Part shown: positions 20,944 through 33,068 of the stretch, one piece after another
Position numbering within the stretch: position 1 is the stretch's first letter
Layout of the letters: the number at the start of each line of letters is the position of its first letter
Source of the DNA: Ricinus communis
Taxonomy: Eukaryota > Streptophyta > Magnoliopsida > Malpighiales > Euphorbiaceae
Direction: 5' to 3'
NCBI RefSeq assembly: GCF_019578655.1
Contig: NC_063263.1
Span: 1,860,001 to 1,924,000, forward strand
DNA: 64,000 bases
The notes under the pieces: model-generated
What the model was told of the DNA's origin: nothing
The model's database searches: none
The model's input: only the letters and a program-made list of their open reading frames with translations
Translations under genes and position numbers: made by a program

Positions 20944-21853
20944 GATAGGGAAAGCATATATGATAAGGTCAATCTACCTAATGAGAAGGAAAATTAGTTA
21001 AAGTTCTTATTTACAATAGAGTATATATATCAATTGTGTATATTTTCCTATTTCAGACCTATGTATATCTTTCTACTTTAGGCTTATGTATAAGGGTGCT
21101 CATACTTCAGTTAACTGAATCATTAACTAAAAATTAAGACTGAACCATTCACTATGGTTTTTTTTTATTTTTAAAACTGAAAACGAACCTAATGAACTCG
21201 CTAACCAATTCATTCGGATCGGTTAATCTTATTTTACAGTTTTTAACCGTCACAACTATTTAATAAATATTTTTATGAAAATCTTATATAGAAACAATAA
21301 TTCCAGCTGAAATAAATATAATTAAAAGTTACAGTATAAGTTATACAATCAACATTAAAAGTACATTTTTCTAAAAAGTACATAAATTCTAAATATCTAG
21401 ATATAAAATTACTTTAAAAATTTCTTATGAATACCCATCATAAGAAGATAATCCAAATCTAAAGACAAGAGAAGTAGTTTTAGGTCATCAATATTGATGA
21501 GAGAAGAAAATAAGATTATTTTAGATATATTTATAGTAAATATATAAGATGTAATGCTTTTAATTAGTTAATCGAAAACTGCAGTTTTTTATTTAAAAAA
21601 TCAAAACCGAATCGATAACTAAAATTATAAAAACATTGAGACCAAAATCTAAACCATCGGTTGGGTTATCTATTAAATTTGGTTCTAGTTAATTGGTTTC
21701 GGATCATATATTTGTTTAAATGGTTTTTTTGCTCAATCCTACCCATATATATATCTCCTATTTCAGGTTCTTGTACAACTATATATATTGTTCATTGTTA
21801 TCAATTAATATGGTGGAAAACCTTTCACCAAATTTCTGTCTCCTAAATTTTTT
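20943..21853 (+). repeat. 5' LTR of copia element F, interrupted
   Basis: LTR-like sequence at 20943-21090 and 21745-21853 flanks a ~650-bp insert. Removing the insert leaves ~255 bp, a normal size for small copia LTRs. The first ~95 bp match 25830-25923. The primer-binding site follows directly. Confidence 0.65.
21091..21744. mobile_element. Putative non-autonomous DNA element (hAT-like MITE) in the F LTR
   Basis: The insert starts AGGGTGCTCAT and, read from the other side, GGGTAGGATTGAGCAAAAAAACC, recalling the 'GGGTG..CAAAAACC' ends of plant hAT MITEs. Internally it is rich in 'aaccgaa/cggttaa' words. A clean 8-bp duplication is not visible (TATGTATA against CATATATA), so the class is tentative. 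Confidence 0.4.
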
Positions 21854-21897
21854 ATAGTAGTAGAGCTACTCTAAAGCTTATTAAGCTATTCCTCCAA

Positions 21898-22800
21898 ATG
21901 GCCGAAACAACCATTACAAACTCAACTGCCTCATCTTCAAAGAAAAAGACTATTGTAAAGCCTCTTGAAAACTCAAGCCATCTCAACTGTTTCTCAAACT
22001 AAATCCTTCCAATTAGTCATCATGGCAATTTTAGTTTCATGCTTTTTTCATTGGCTACGATTTTATAGGATTCATTGATGGGACAAGTCCTTGTCCTCCC
22101 TCACAAATTAACGATGGTACTCCAAATCTAGCACATACATTATGAGTTAGACAAGATGAGCTAATATTTAGTGCCATTGCAGCCTCCTTAATACTTAATC
22201 TCATTCTATTTATTGCTTATGCCAAGACATCACGTCAAGCTTGGACCATTCTTGCAAATACATATGCCAAACCTTGTAGAGGTCGTATTACCCAACTCAA
22301 AGAACAACTCAGGATCATTATAAAGGCACACAATCAATCACCGAACACATGAAAAACACTAAAGTTTTGGTTGATGAATTCACCTTGTTGAAACATCCTC
22401 TTGACCATGAGGATTTCATCCTAAAAATTCTTAGAGATATTGATGATGAATATAAAGCTACAAGTTATGCTATTCAAGTTCGTAAGACTCTAGTTACATT
22501 TGATGAACTACATGAACAACTTATAAATTATGAAGCTCATCTCAAATATGATTACCAAAAAGCCTCAAAGTTCCCTGCTAGCTCCCATGCAACATATAAA
22601 ACAACCAACATCTTATAGACCTCATCTTCTAAATCCAGCCTCACCTATCAAACATCAACAAAGACCAACATAACTCATTCTAATAATAACCCCCAAACCT
22701 CAAACTATCAGTCTCGTCCTTACTTTGGCAAATGTCAACTTTGTGGTTAGCAAAGACACTCGGCCAAACGGTGCAAAACTTACAAATACACACCTTGACC
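21898..22800 (+). pseudogene. Copia F gag
   Basis: The ATG at 21898 opens MAETTITNSTASSSKKKT. After a frame change come the gag blocks GFIDGTSPCPPSQI, VRQDELIFSAIAASL and SRQAWTILANTYA. An open frame follows (22349-22618) with ILRDIDDEYKATSYAI and FDELHEQLINYEAHL, and then the zinc knuckle CQLCG-QRHSAKRC at about 22735-22775. The knuckle cysteines and histidine are present, but a TAG sits inside it, and a TGA replaces the Trp usual before VRQDEL. Capsid-type protein, not functional. Confidence 0.75.
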
Positions 22801-22849
22801 ATCCAACTCAACATCCAATTCTAGAAACATCATTCACTCCAGTCCAAGT

Positions 22850-25790
22850 GCTAATCTTATTGTATCAACTATACCTATAACACTTAAGTGGCTTATTGAT
22901 TCGGCTGCTTCTTATCATGTCACATCTGATCTTCAAAATTCATCACTTCATGACACTTATATTGGCCATGATGACATATAAATTGGTGATGGTACATGAC
23001 TTTCTATTACACACACAGACTTAACCATTATTTCCTCTCCTTCAAAATCATTTAATCTCTATAATATTCTTTGTGTTCCTCATATGAGTAAAAATTTGAT
23101 TAGTATCTCAATTTTGCTTATAAAATAATGCAACTATTGACTTTTTCATGATTGTTTTTCTTTGATGAATCGAACAACGAAGATAATACTAGTGTAGGGC
23201 ATTGTTAAGTATGGCGTCTATGAGTGGTCTCATCAAAAGGAATCTTCCTCTTCACCAATCGTTGCCTTTTTCTATTATGAAAACTACTTTTCCTTGATGG
23301 CATTCACGTCTTGGTCACCCTTCCTCTTGTACTTTGCAGCATTTAGTTTCTTCTAATAAAATAGCTTTCAAATTCTTCCAATTAAATATCTTTTTCTTAT
23401 AATTCATGTTATTGTAACAAAATGTATAAGTTACTATTTTCTAACTCCTATTTAACTAGTAAAGCTCCTTTAGAACTTGCGTTATCAAATGTATGGATCT
23501 CTCCTACTTCTCCTACGATGGTTCCAAATATTATGTCATTTTTGTCTACTATTTTACCTGTTATGTTTGGTTTTACACATTGCAAAAGGAATATGATGTT
23601 TATGATGTCTTTGTCCATTTTAAAAGAATTATGAAAAATCTTTTCTAAACCAATAGCATCACTCGATGTATTGATAATAGTGGAGAATATATTGCCTTAA
23701 AATATTTTCTTGCTGATAATAGTATATCTTAACTCACAAGTCTACCGTAAACTCTAGAATATAATGGTTTTCTTGAATGGCGACATCGCCATATCGTTGA
23801 AGCAAGTCTTTCCCTTTTTTACCATTCATTTATCCTCATCATCCTTAGCCCTATGCTTTTGCAACTATGGTTTATCTAATAAGTCACATGCCAGAATTGA
23901 ACTTGTCCATGTCCTCTACTTATGAAAAATTATTAGGTTATCATCCCAATCTCTAAACTTCAGGTCTTTGGGTGTCTCTACTACTCATGGCTCCATCCTT
24001 ACACTTCAAATAAATTAAAAAATAAGTCTCAACCTTGTATGGTTTTTGGTTATTCTCTCACTCAAAGTGCTTATAGATATTATAACATCAATCTTAAAAG
24101 CTATATACCTTCAGGCATGTAAAGTTTGTTGAATATGTTTTTCCTTATCACTCTATATCCACCTCTTCTTCATCATCGACAAGGGCTGACACTAGTGTTA
24201 TTACCTTTGATAAGAAACACTCCTTCCTGCTAGTCCGAGCTACGCCTTTACAAGGTATACTCTATTTTTCTTCTCCTTTATAATCTATATCTTTCTCTTT
24301 TCCAATCTTTTCATATTCCTCCCCATCTTCCACATCTTCATATTCATACCTCTTCAAACACTCAAATCCCCACATTGTTGTACTACTATGTATGATGAGT
24401 TTAATGCTCTAATTCAAAATGGTACTTGAGAATTGGTTCCATATATTGAATCTTAACATCTTGTTCGTTGTAAGTGGATTTTCACTTCAAGCATAATTTG
24501 GATGGTGCTATTACTTGATATAAAGCCTGCCTTGTTGCTAAAGGTTTTCATCCGAGATCGAGTATTTATTATCATGAAACATTTAGTTTGGTTGTTAAAC
24601 CTATTATTTGTTCACCTAATTCTTTGTCTAAAAAATCATCCAAGGATAGTGTTTATGTCAATTTGATGTTAATAATGTATTTTTGCATGGACATTTGAGT
24701 GAAAATGTTTTATGACTTAACCTTCGGGGTTTATAGATCCTAATTTGCCTACACACTTTTATTATCTCAAGAAGGCCCTCTATGGGCTAAAATAGGCACC
24801 ACATGCTTGGTAGTATGGCTTGCGCCAATTTCTACTCTCTTTTAGAAACTTTATTATTCATACTACATAACTCAAGTACTATTGTATTTTTATCGATATA
24901 TATTGATATTATGATCAATAGTAATGACTCTAAGGTTGTTCAATCTATTATTTTCAAGTTGGCAGCCTAATTTTCTATCAAAGATCCTTGGATTATTTCG
25001 TGTTTTCTTAGTGTAGAAGTCTTTTCAATAAAATGTGGTGTTATTTTAAATCAATGCAAATACATTCAAGATCTTTTCCATAAAATATGTATGGTTCAAG
25101 TTAAGAGTGTCACTGTGCCAGTGACTTTAATAATTCTTTCCCTTACTGATGGCACTTCTCTTTCTTATGCTAATGATCAGTTAATTATTGGTGCTCTCAA
25201 TCTCACTAGACCAAATATTTCATTTGTGATTAATCGCTTGTCTCAGTACATGCATCGTCCTACTACTACATATTAGATTGATGTCAAATGGGTTCTTCAG
25301 TGTCTTCAAGGTGCACTTCACCATGGGTTATTCGTTTGAAAGGACTCTCATCTATCTTTTCATGCCTTTTTAGGCTCAGATTGTGTAAGCAATCTTGATG
25401 ATCATACCTCTATATCTCTATTTCTCTTAAGTCTAATGCCATTTCTTAAAGCTCAAAAAAATAATGTCCAATGGATGGATCTTCCACTAAAGTGGAATAT
25501 CGTGTAGTGGCTTCGACTACTGTTGAGCTTGCTTGGGTTCAATCTTTACTTCAAGAGCTTCATGTGTTTATTCCTTCTATGCCTATGATTTATTATGATA
25601 ACATTGGTACAATATATCTCTGAGTTAATCCTGTATTTCATTCCCGAATGAAAATGTTGCTATTGACTTTTACTTTGTGAGGGACAAGGCTCAAAGTGGC
25701 CAATTTCATATTTCTCATATTAACTCTAATGACCAACTTATTGATGCACTAACGAAGCCATCAACTTCGCCTTCATGAGCTTCAGGTCAA
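22850..25790 (+). pseudogene. Copia F pol (protease-integrase-RT-RNase H)
   Basis: Fragments in several frames keep copia order. The protease site region is LIDSAASYHVTSD (about 22890; the catalytic D-S-G reads D-S-A) and the GAG-pre-integrase motif is WHSRLGHPS (about 23297). Integrase remnants follow at 23420-24100. RT pieces start with the YDEFNALIQNGT block (about 24390) and include FYYLKKALYGLK (about 24755). RNase H closes with TKVEYRVVASTTVELAWVQS (about 25490), NPVFHSRMK and LHELQVKIGI near the end. There are many stops and frameshifts, and no catalytic domain is intact. Confidence 0.75.
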
Positions 25791-25829
25791 GATTGGTATC
25801 ACCTCTACTCCTACCATCTTGAGGGGGCA

Positions 25830-25923
25830 TGGTACAGAAAGCATATATAATAAGGTTAACCTACCTAATGATAATGAAGATTAGTTAGAGTCTAAATTTA
25901 CTATAGCGTATATCTTCACATTA
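25830..25923 (+). repeat. Truncated 3' LTR of copia element F
   Basis: Starts TGGTACAG after the purine tract and matches the first ~95 bp of the LTR at 20943. It stops abruptly where element E begins (TGTAGGTGAC). The last five bases, CATTA, are the predicted target duplication of E. Confidence 0.7.
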
Positions 25924-28114
25924 TGTAGGTGACAGTTTCGGGCGTGCACCCAAGTGTCTTTAGCGACTACATCACTATGAGGCTTTTCGACCTAGTTGGG
26001 AACAAGCTAACTAGTCACAACGACTAGCATAAAGAAAATGAGTCCCTACATGGGTAATCACGAGGACATTTCTTCTAATTGTGTAGCATAACTAGACTCC
26101 TTAAGGAAGCATTTGCCACATCAAAAGATAGATTCAGAAACCAACTTCCTTAATTATGTATTCTAATAGTCCATTTCCTAAAAATGCAGTAAGATATTAT
26201 TACACATAAGCAATACAACGTGGCATAAGTCCACCTAATTCTAGCCCTTTTTATTAAGCCTAAATCGATCCCTTTTTTTAATTTAATCTAGTTAACTACT
26301 TAATTACATGCAAAGGTCCGCATAGTCTAATTGAATTTTACTTATTAAGTCTAACCTTACTAATCTTTAATCCTAAATAGGCTGCTTCTTGCATGCCAAA
26401 AGTCTGTTTTAATTTTCTATGTCTAAATGGGTCAGTTTATTTATCAAACATGGCAAAGTCCACCTAGGTCTAGTTAGATTTTATAATTAGGCCTAATTTA
26501 CCATCTTCTTAATCTAATGGGTTACTGATTACATGCCAAGGTCTAATTTTAGGCCTAAGTCTATGTGAGTTATTTTTAATTATCAATCATATCAAGCAGA
26601 TATTTGCCCACTACTTTACAAGTTACCAAAATACAAAACCAAAGAGCAAAAACGCAAGAAATAACAAAATTACATCCTCGAAAACTCAAAATAAGTAAGA
26701 ATTATCTAAAAATGGGCAAAAGGGGCAAAAATTGGACCAAAATCAGCAAAATCGGGCAAAAATCCATCAAAAACTGCAAAAAAACGGATGGGAGATGAAC
26801 AGTCGATCAGCTCTATGCGCAACCAATCAACTCTAGCCTTGGTCCTAGGTTGATTTGATCTTCTTTACTTGGTTTCATGCAATTTCAGACTCTAGGAATC
26901 CTAAAATTTGATGCACATGCACAAACAAATACTAAAATTGACCAATATGTATAAAATGCAACAAAATAAATAAACTAATTTAAGATAAAAAATAAAGTAG
27001 GAGGTTCTAATCGCACAAATATAGAGCACTTAACAAAAGAGACAAATTTAATCATATGATTACCTAAATATGGCAACTTAATCTAGAACTTAAAAAATGA
27101 TAATTTCAAACCCTAATCATGCAACTTTAATAAGAATCATATTATTTTAATAAACTAACATGGAAAACTTAGATCTAACATGAAGATTTATAAAAGTTAG
27201 CATATTCAAAATCCTAACTTGCACATATTTTTTTAATCAAGACTCAAACAAACGGTAAATTCAAATTTAAACATTGAAATCCTAAACATGCTACTAATTA
27301 CAAAGATCATAAAAACAGAAGAAAAGAACAGATGATGGAATGACTAAGTTTAGGAAATCCTCAGGTTGTCACCGTGTTGTGTGGATCTTTAAGTCTCAAG
27401 AGTAAAGGAGGAGGTCGATCTAAATTCTGAGTAGGAATCTAGAGTGTTTAGTAGGTTAGTGTTTGGTTTTAAAATCATAGTATATTAGCCAAAAACTTAC
27501 CGGTCATTCTCTATCAAGTTTTGCCAACCCTCTAGCCTTGAGTTTCCTTTTCATTTATAGAAAAAGTGGAGAAACCCTAAAGGCCAAGATAATCATCCTT
27601 TAATTATCGATAATTCCCAAGAATGATTGATAATTAAAGAAATTTATCAAAATCCTTTTCTAATGATAAATACAGGCTTTTTCAAAATAATTGAGATAAT
27701 TATCAATCAATCCTTTTAGAAATTCGATTTTCACAATTATGAACTTTTAAAATTGAAAATATATTAAAAATAGTATGAAAAATTGAGTTTTGGGCCAATC
27801 AGCTCTATACAGATCAGTGGGCCGGACGCAGAGTTGTTTGGCTTTGAAGGTTGGCGGTTTTATAAAAATTTACAATTTAGCCCTCGAACTTGGCCATTTG
27901 ACTGATTTTTGACTCCAAAATTGACTATTCTAGTCAATTTAGCCCAATTTTGACATTCTTGATTTCGAGAAATAATATTTTGGCTTAATTACTTGTAACA
28001 CTAATGAGGATCTTGATTTCCTCGACTCTATGAAACTCAGGAGGAACAACAATTTTCATCATCGTGTTTCCCGCATTTCCCTCTATATCTAGATTCAAAA
28101 AACGGGTGTTTATA
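25924..28114 (-). repeat. 3' LTR of gypsy element E (2191 bp)
   Basis: In minus orientation it begins TATAAACACCCG (B equivalent TGTCAGCACCC) and ends CACCTACA. Its left half matches 62747-63428 (partial 5' LTR of E) and its length matches the split LTR of B (44172-45501 plus 58390-59224, ~2165 bp). The blocks with AACTAGTCAC..GACTAGC and CACCTAATTCTAGCCC are shared by all copies. No coding sequence. Confidence 0.8.
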
Positions 28115-28699
28115 GTTTGCCCTCGGTTTATTGATATTTATAAACATATTCATTGTTAAATTAGTCGAGATAAATCATAAACATCAAGGATACGACAAAA
28201 AGATATAAGAGCCATAGAAGCTTTACTTCGTAGGCTTGTGATATCTCGAAGACCTCCCTTCGAGTAAACTGTGTTCGAGAGTATTCTTCTAGGTTTCTAA
28301 TGCATATTTTCTATGTGGAATATTGTTGATTTAAGGATTTCGCCCATCACATCTTGATGACCTCTCCTCAAGATAAATATATGTAGAGCTTCCCTCTAGC
28401 TTTATGTTTTTTTTTGTTCTAAAATTGATGTAGTGCAGATTATCTATTTGGCTTAGATTTACGGAATTCGGTGTTTCTTTGAGTTTCTAAGGGTTGAGCA
28501 CTTCTGTCACTAATTTTCTAAAGGAGCAAAGAGCAGTGATTTCCGCTTCGACTTGTGATTTAGTAAATTTTTCACTTATGGATGTCACACTGGATTTTAT
28601 GTTTATTGTCTTAGGTAATTTCTACTTTAGTATTAAGAATAGTGATTTTGCTGCTTTGGGGACCAAATTGGTAATTTTATCGGCCAGGGGCCAAAATAT

Positions 28700-29720
28700 A
28701 ATTTGATGATCAGGGGCTAAAGTGGCAATTTGCCAATTTTAGGACATTTATATTCTCTTTTCCTTCATTTTTTTCATTTCACCTTTGTTCTCTAAATTCT
28801 CTCTACTTGCTTTCTTTGATTTCTCTTTCTTTTCTTGACCAAATTTGCTCAAATATGTCTTAAAATGTCTAGTTCTTTATATAGATCATTGAGCCTCATC
28901 CCATTTTCCCCAAACTGGGAGTTTTCATTATCGATTTCATGTTATAAAGACTTCAGTTTGGTGAAAAGGGAAGAAACTCATTCTTTGGATAAATTAAGCA
29001 CACATCGGGTTTTTTGGGTCATCGATGGATAAATTGAGCATGCGTTAGCTTACTCGTACCAGCAATTGGACATCACGGTCCCAAGAGAGCAAGAGGCTAT
29101 AGATTCTAGCACGCTATCCATGTACATCTTACCCCTCTATTATATATTTCCTTATGGTCTCTTATATTTTGATCATTTGAATGCATGTTTGGGCTCTGGA
29201 GCTCGGTTTGTTATTAGGGGCTCAGCCTATTAGCATTTTCTGAGCTTCCCCTTGCTTAAGCCACTAGATGTCGAGTAAGAGTATCTCCCTAGAGTGGGGC
29301 CAGGTCCACACACATCGTATGTGGATCAACGCTTTGACCTAGGATCATGTAAAAAGAAGACATTCATTAATATAATCTTGCATGACTTACATATTTGTAT
29401 AATTGTAGGTTTATGCCGATTGGCTCATGGATAGAAGGAGCAAGGATCAATATATGCTATATGTTGCCAGTATCGAGCATATGAGGATACTTCTTGTTGG
29501 GCTTGCTTATCGCATGTGGTATCTAAGTGAGCACATCTATGGTTGGGAGAGGGGGCCTACCCTCCGATGCGTGCCTATGTCACCTCTATTTTCTGTGTCT
29601 AGACAGCTGACCTCTCAACTGAGGAACTTGAGGATTACCTCGAGGCTTATGATGATCTTGAGGAGCTTATGATTAGATAAAGGATGACCGATTATTCATC
29701 CTTTGTGGCTCAATTATTGG
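28700..29720 (+). pseudogene. Antisense gene in the 3' internal region of element E
   Basis: Relative to E this runs opposite to pol. Upstream sequence 28640-28860 (ACCAAATTGGTAATTTTATC..CCAAAATATAATT, then CTTTGATTTCT) matches the reverse complement of B at 43340-43660, where the antisense PMD-type gene starts. A frame opens at ATG 28865 (MSSSLYRSLSLIPFSPNWEF) and, reading through one TAA, continues to about 29240. A second block follows an intron-like acceptor at about 29408 (YADWLMDRRSKDQYMLYVAS) and ends in an acidic EELEDYLEAYDDLEELMI segment. I do not recognise its body; only the promoter-proximal part is shared with B. It is shorter than the B copy and interrupted. Confidence 0.5.
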
Positions 29721-29794
29721 GATCTGTGCCCCTAGACAGAGACAACATTATATGGGTATTACTCTTTTGATTTTATAAAGTCATTCTATTACGC

Positions 29795-30130
29795 ATGGTG
29801 GTTTCGCATGGCTTCGTAACCTAATAGGAACACGCTAACTAATCATAAAGACTAGCGCAGAAATATGGAGCCGCCACCCTGATAATTCTCTAGGACACTT
29901 TTACTAATTGAGTAGCTTTTCTCGATTTCATAAGGAAGCTTCGCCACATCAAGAGATGGATTCGAAAACTAAATTCTTTATTTATGTATCTTTGTTTTTA
30001 ATTTTATTGTTTAATAGGTTATTCCTTATAAACACGACAATTATACTCTTTAAAATAAATCATTATAGCATGTGAGATCCACCTAAGTTTAACCCATTCT
30101 ATTAACATGACAATCATACTCTTTATAATA
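29795..30130 (-). repeat. Orphan LTR fragment inside element E
   Basis: About 335 bp matching the last part of the same LTR family (ACGCTAACTAATCATAAAGACTAGCGC, GCCACATCAAGAGATGGATTC), with a ~35-bp deletion near its end. It lies between the end of pol and the antisense gene, where no LTR belongs. No primer site follows it. It suggests a rearranged or recombined element. Confidence 0.65.
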
Positions 30131-30141
30131 AATTATTAAAA

Positions 30142-32860
30142 CTATAAAATTAAAACTATACACAGGTTAACGGGCTTGAAAAACTCGTTTCCTTCTAGAT
30201 CTGAAATCCTAGCAGCTCTCTTAGGCAGAATTATCTTTACCAAATACGGGCCTTCCCAATCAAGCATGAACTTCCCTCTTGGATCAAACATGATAGGTCT
30301 TGTGTGCTTCAATACCAAGTCACCAACCATGATTTTTTCTAGTTTTACTTTCTTATTGAATGCCTTAGTTTTCTACTTTTGATACAACTACATGTGATAT
30401 AGGACTTTCATCCTCTTTTCATCAATTAGAGCCAACTACTGGTATCTCTGCTCAACCCATTGACATTCTGGTATTTCAGCCTCTAATACAACTCTCAAAG
30501 ATTTCAGTTCTCAATTGGTAAGACTGCTTCAGTCCCATAAACAATAAAGTATGGAGTCTGTTTTGTTGACGTCCGCTCAATCGTTCAATATCCTTAAAGG
30601 GCAAAGGGTAATTGAAACGACCAATCCTTGTGATTCCATATCATCTTCTCTTTAAGTTCTTATTGGCTGCTCCTACCTTCTATTTACTTGAGGTTTGTAC
30701 AGAGAAAACCTAGGGTGTTCGATTTTATAATCCACTAGTAGGTTTGTTGTTTCACCTATAAACTGCACGCCATTATCTGTTACAATATGATGCGGAACCC
30801 CATACCTACAGATTTGGTTCCTCTTTATAAATCTAACCATCTACTTTGCCTATACAATAGTGAATGACTTGGCCTCAACCCATTTAGAGAAGTAGTTGAT
30901 TGTTACGACTATGAACTTATGACCATTCAAATGAGGCTTTATCTCTTTGACGATATTGATTCCCTAAGCCTCAAAAGCCCAAAGATGTCAAATTATTAAG
31001 CTCAATTAAAAGTAGATGACTCAGGTCGCTATAGAGCTGAAACTCATGAAATTTCCTTCACCAAGGCTATACAATCTTTCTCCATTATTAACTAATAATA
31101 AACTTGACGCATAATCTTTTTAGTTAATAGTATACCATTCATGTAAGGCTCGTACAGCCCTTTGTGCATCTATTCTATTACCACTTGTGCTTCCTCTTTA
31201 GTCATACACCAGAGCTAGACCTTTGAAGCCATCCTTCTGTACAATATTCCCCCATGATTGATGTAGTTCCTAGCTCGGACTCGCAGTGCATACCTATCCT
31301 TTGCAAACATTTCTTTTGTGTATTCCCTGTCTTCTACAAATCTCTTTAGATCATAAAACTAATGATTCTCCTCTAGCCCAATCTAGACTTGCATTACTCG
31401 ATCTCCATAATAGCAAGGCACTTTAGATTTTACGATTACTAACGGCTTCATCGAGAGCTAAGTGGGGTTGTCCCATATAAGTAAAAGTGTAGCCAATGCA
31501 TCCGCCATCTGGTTCTCTTCTCATAGTAAGTGTATAAATAGACATTTAAAGAAGTTACAAACTAAAGTCTTGAGATAGCTAACATATGGTTTCTATCTCT
31601 CTTCTTTCACTTCCCACTCTTCAAGGGCTTGTTGAATTACCAGCATGGAGTCCCATAGACCATCAGCTACTTTGCTCCTGTTACCATGGCCGCTTTTAAT
31701 CCAAAAAAATATACTTCATACTCAGCCACATTATTTGTTACCTTAAGTCAATCGCTGGCAACATTCTCCTTCAAAACTACTCTAACCTGCACCTCCGACA
31801 TCGCCTAATCAGTACATCTTCCATTCTTGAATTTCAATTACCCTTAGATTTTCATTAAATCTCGAGCTAAGTCGTGTCGTCATGCGATTGCATTCTAAGC
31901 CAAGACTTTGCTGCGCACTGACTACCGAACGGACTGTATTAAGGACCGATCCGAAGAACTCTCTTGTAAGAGATGGAGCTTCGAACATATCCCTAAGTGC
32001 TCTATCTTTAAAATTGATTGCACCCTATAAAACTGAAAATAGTATTTCAATTTTCTCGTAGTCCATATCATAGTCAAACACGACTTCTCTATGAGATTAT
32101 ACTTAACTGATAGGGCAATAACTTCTTATTGAGATGATAGACTGCATGTTCTAGACCATTGGGCCCATACTGCTATACCATTGCTCCTATGGCTTCCTCT
32201 TCTAAGGCTAAGTATAGAGTTAACAGCTTGCCATCATTTGGCAGCTTTAATACCAACGGCTTTATCATATATGCTTTAATCTTATTGAAGGCTTTCTGAC
32301 AATGCTCATCCCACACAACGGGTTGGTGTTTCCTTAAAAGTTTAAAAATAAGATCATAAACTATTATAAACTTGGAAATGAACCTACTGATGTAATGTAG
32401 ACGTCCTAGAAATCCTTTGACCTTTTTTTATCTTCAGCACTAGCATTCCTGAATAGTCTTTACCTTCGGTGGTTATACTATCTCTACAATGCTACTACGA
32501 ATACACTCTTCATCAAGTTAAACCTTAGGTTATACCTTTCCACTCATCTAAGAAGCCTATCAAGGGCCTGAAAGTGCATTTCCCTTGTTTCAAATTTTAA
32601 CATCATATCATCTACATACATCTCTACCTCTTTGTGCATCATATCATGAAATAAGGTAGTGGCTGCTCTTTGATATGTTGCCCCCATATTTTTTTAGTCT
32701 AAAAGGCATAACTGCGATATGTATATACTGATGATGAGTCATTTTACGACTCCATCATGATGCGGTGAGAACCCATTGATGAAGGAATATGTTGCACTTG
32801 AGGCGACACTGTCAACTATCATATCTTTAGGGCACACGCTAGAAGATTTTCCTCACTGAA
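30142..32860 (-). pseudogene. Gypsy E pol: RT, RNase H, second RNase H, integrase
   Basis: Reading leftwards, RT begins in a CPKD..MIVDS..TYSFING block near 32830 and keeps EMYVDDMMLKF with the YVDD active site at about 32610. RNase H has EAIGAMV around 32200. The second, aRH-type RNase H shows SMLVIQQALEEWEVKEERW and NQMADALATL (31600-31450). Integrase keeps VTDNGVQFIGETTNLL at about 30780, and the C-terminal tail is VLKHTRPIMFDPRGKF..WEGPYLVK (30330-30142). The order RT-RH-aRH-IN with this tail is typical of Tat-type gypsy elements. Numerous stops; not functional. RT lacks its N-terminus. Confidence 0.75.
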
Positions 32861-33060
32861 GCAATCTGCCTCTCTCTCATGCAAATTTGCTTCCCCTAAT
32901 AGAGTCAGAAATAGGAGTACCACAAGGAGGGGGGACACTGATGTATGAAACCACGAGTACCGCAGAAGTGGTTTCCTTAGGGACAATTTTTCTCTTAATT
33001 GTGCAGGAATATGAAAACAAAATACGTGCATTTAAACACTAAAAAATCCTTCTCTGTATA
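32861..33060. other. Unassigned junction between elements E and B
   Basis: About 200 bp that I could not place in either element. It contains a purine run AAGGAGGGGGGACAC on the plus strand and a short minus-strand open frame without recognisable motifs. The 5' LTR and gag start expected for B are absent here, so this is a deletion or filler junction. Confidence 0.45.
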
Positions 33061-33068
33061 AGTTCTCG

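Larger units (their letters stand above)
20943..25923 (+). mobile_element. Ty1/copia retrotransposon F (Ale-like), degenerate
   Basis: The 5' LTR starts TGATAGGGAAAGC at 20943 and the 3' LTR starts TGGTACAGAAAGC at 25830, straight after a purine tract ending GAGGGGG. The two share the block CATATATRATAAGGT..ACCTAATGA. A degraded initiator-Met-type primer site (TAGTAGTAGAGC, 855-866 of 21 kb) follows the 5' LTR, then gag and pol in copia order (gag, protease, integrase, RT, RNase H). The 3' LTR is cut after 94 bp by the LTR of element E, so the rest should lie to the right of this window. Confidence 0.8.
25924..32860 (-). mobile_element. Left arm (3' half) of Tat-like gypsy element E
   Basis: From left to right: the 3' LTR (25924-28114), a purine tract (minus-strand AAACCGAGGGCAAAC, 28115-28129), a 3' internal region with an antisense gene, an orphan LTR fragment, and pol from RT to integrase reading leftwards (32860-30142). 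It ends in RT sequence where element B takes over. The missing 5' half of an element of the same type and strand is found at 59225-63428. Confidence 0.7.

Noticed and set aside
32819..33031. Minus-strand 70-codon open frame at the E/B junction
   Set aside because: It begins in unassigned junction sequence and ends out of frame with the RT of E. No recognisable domain.
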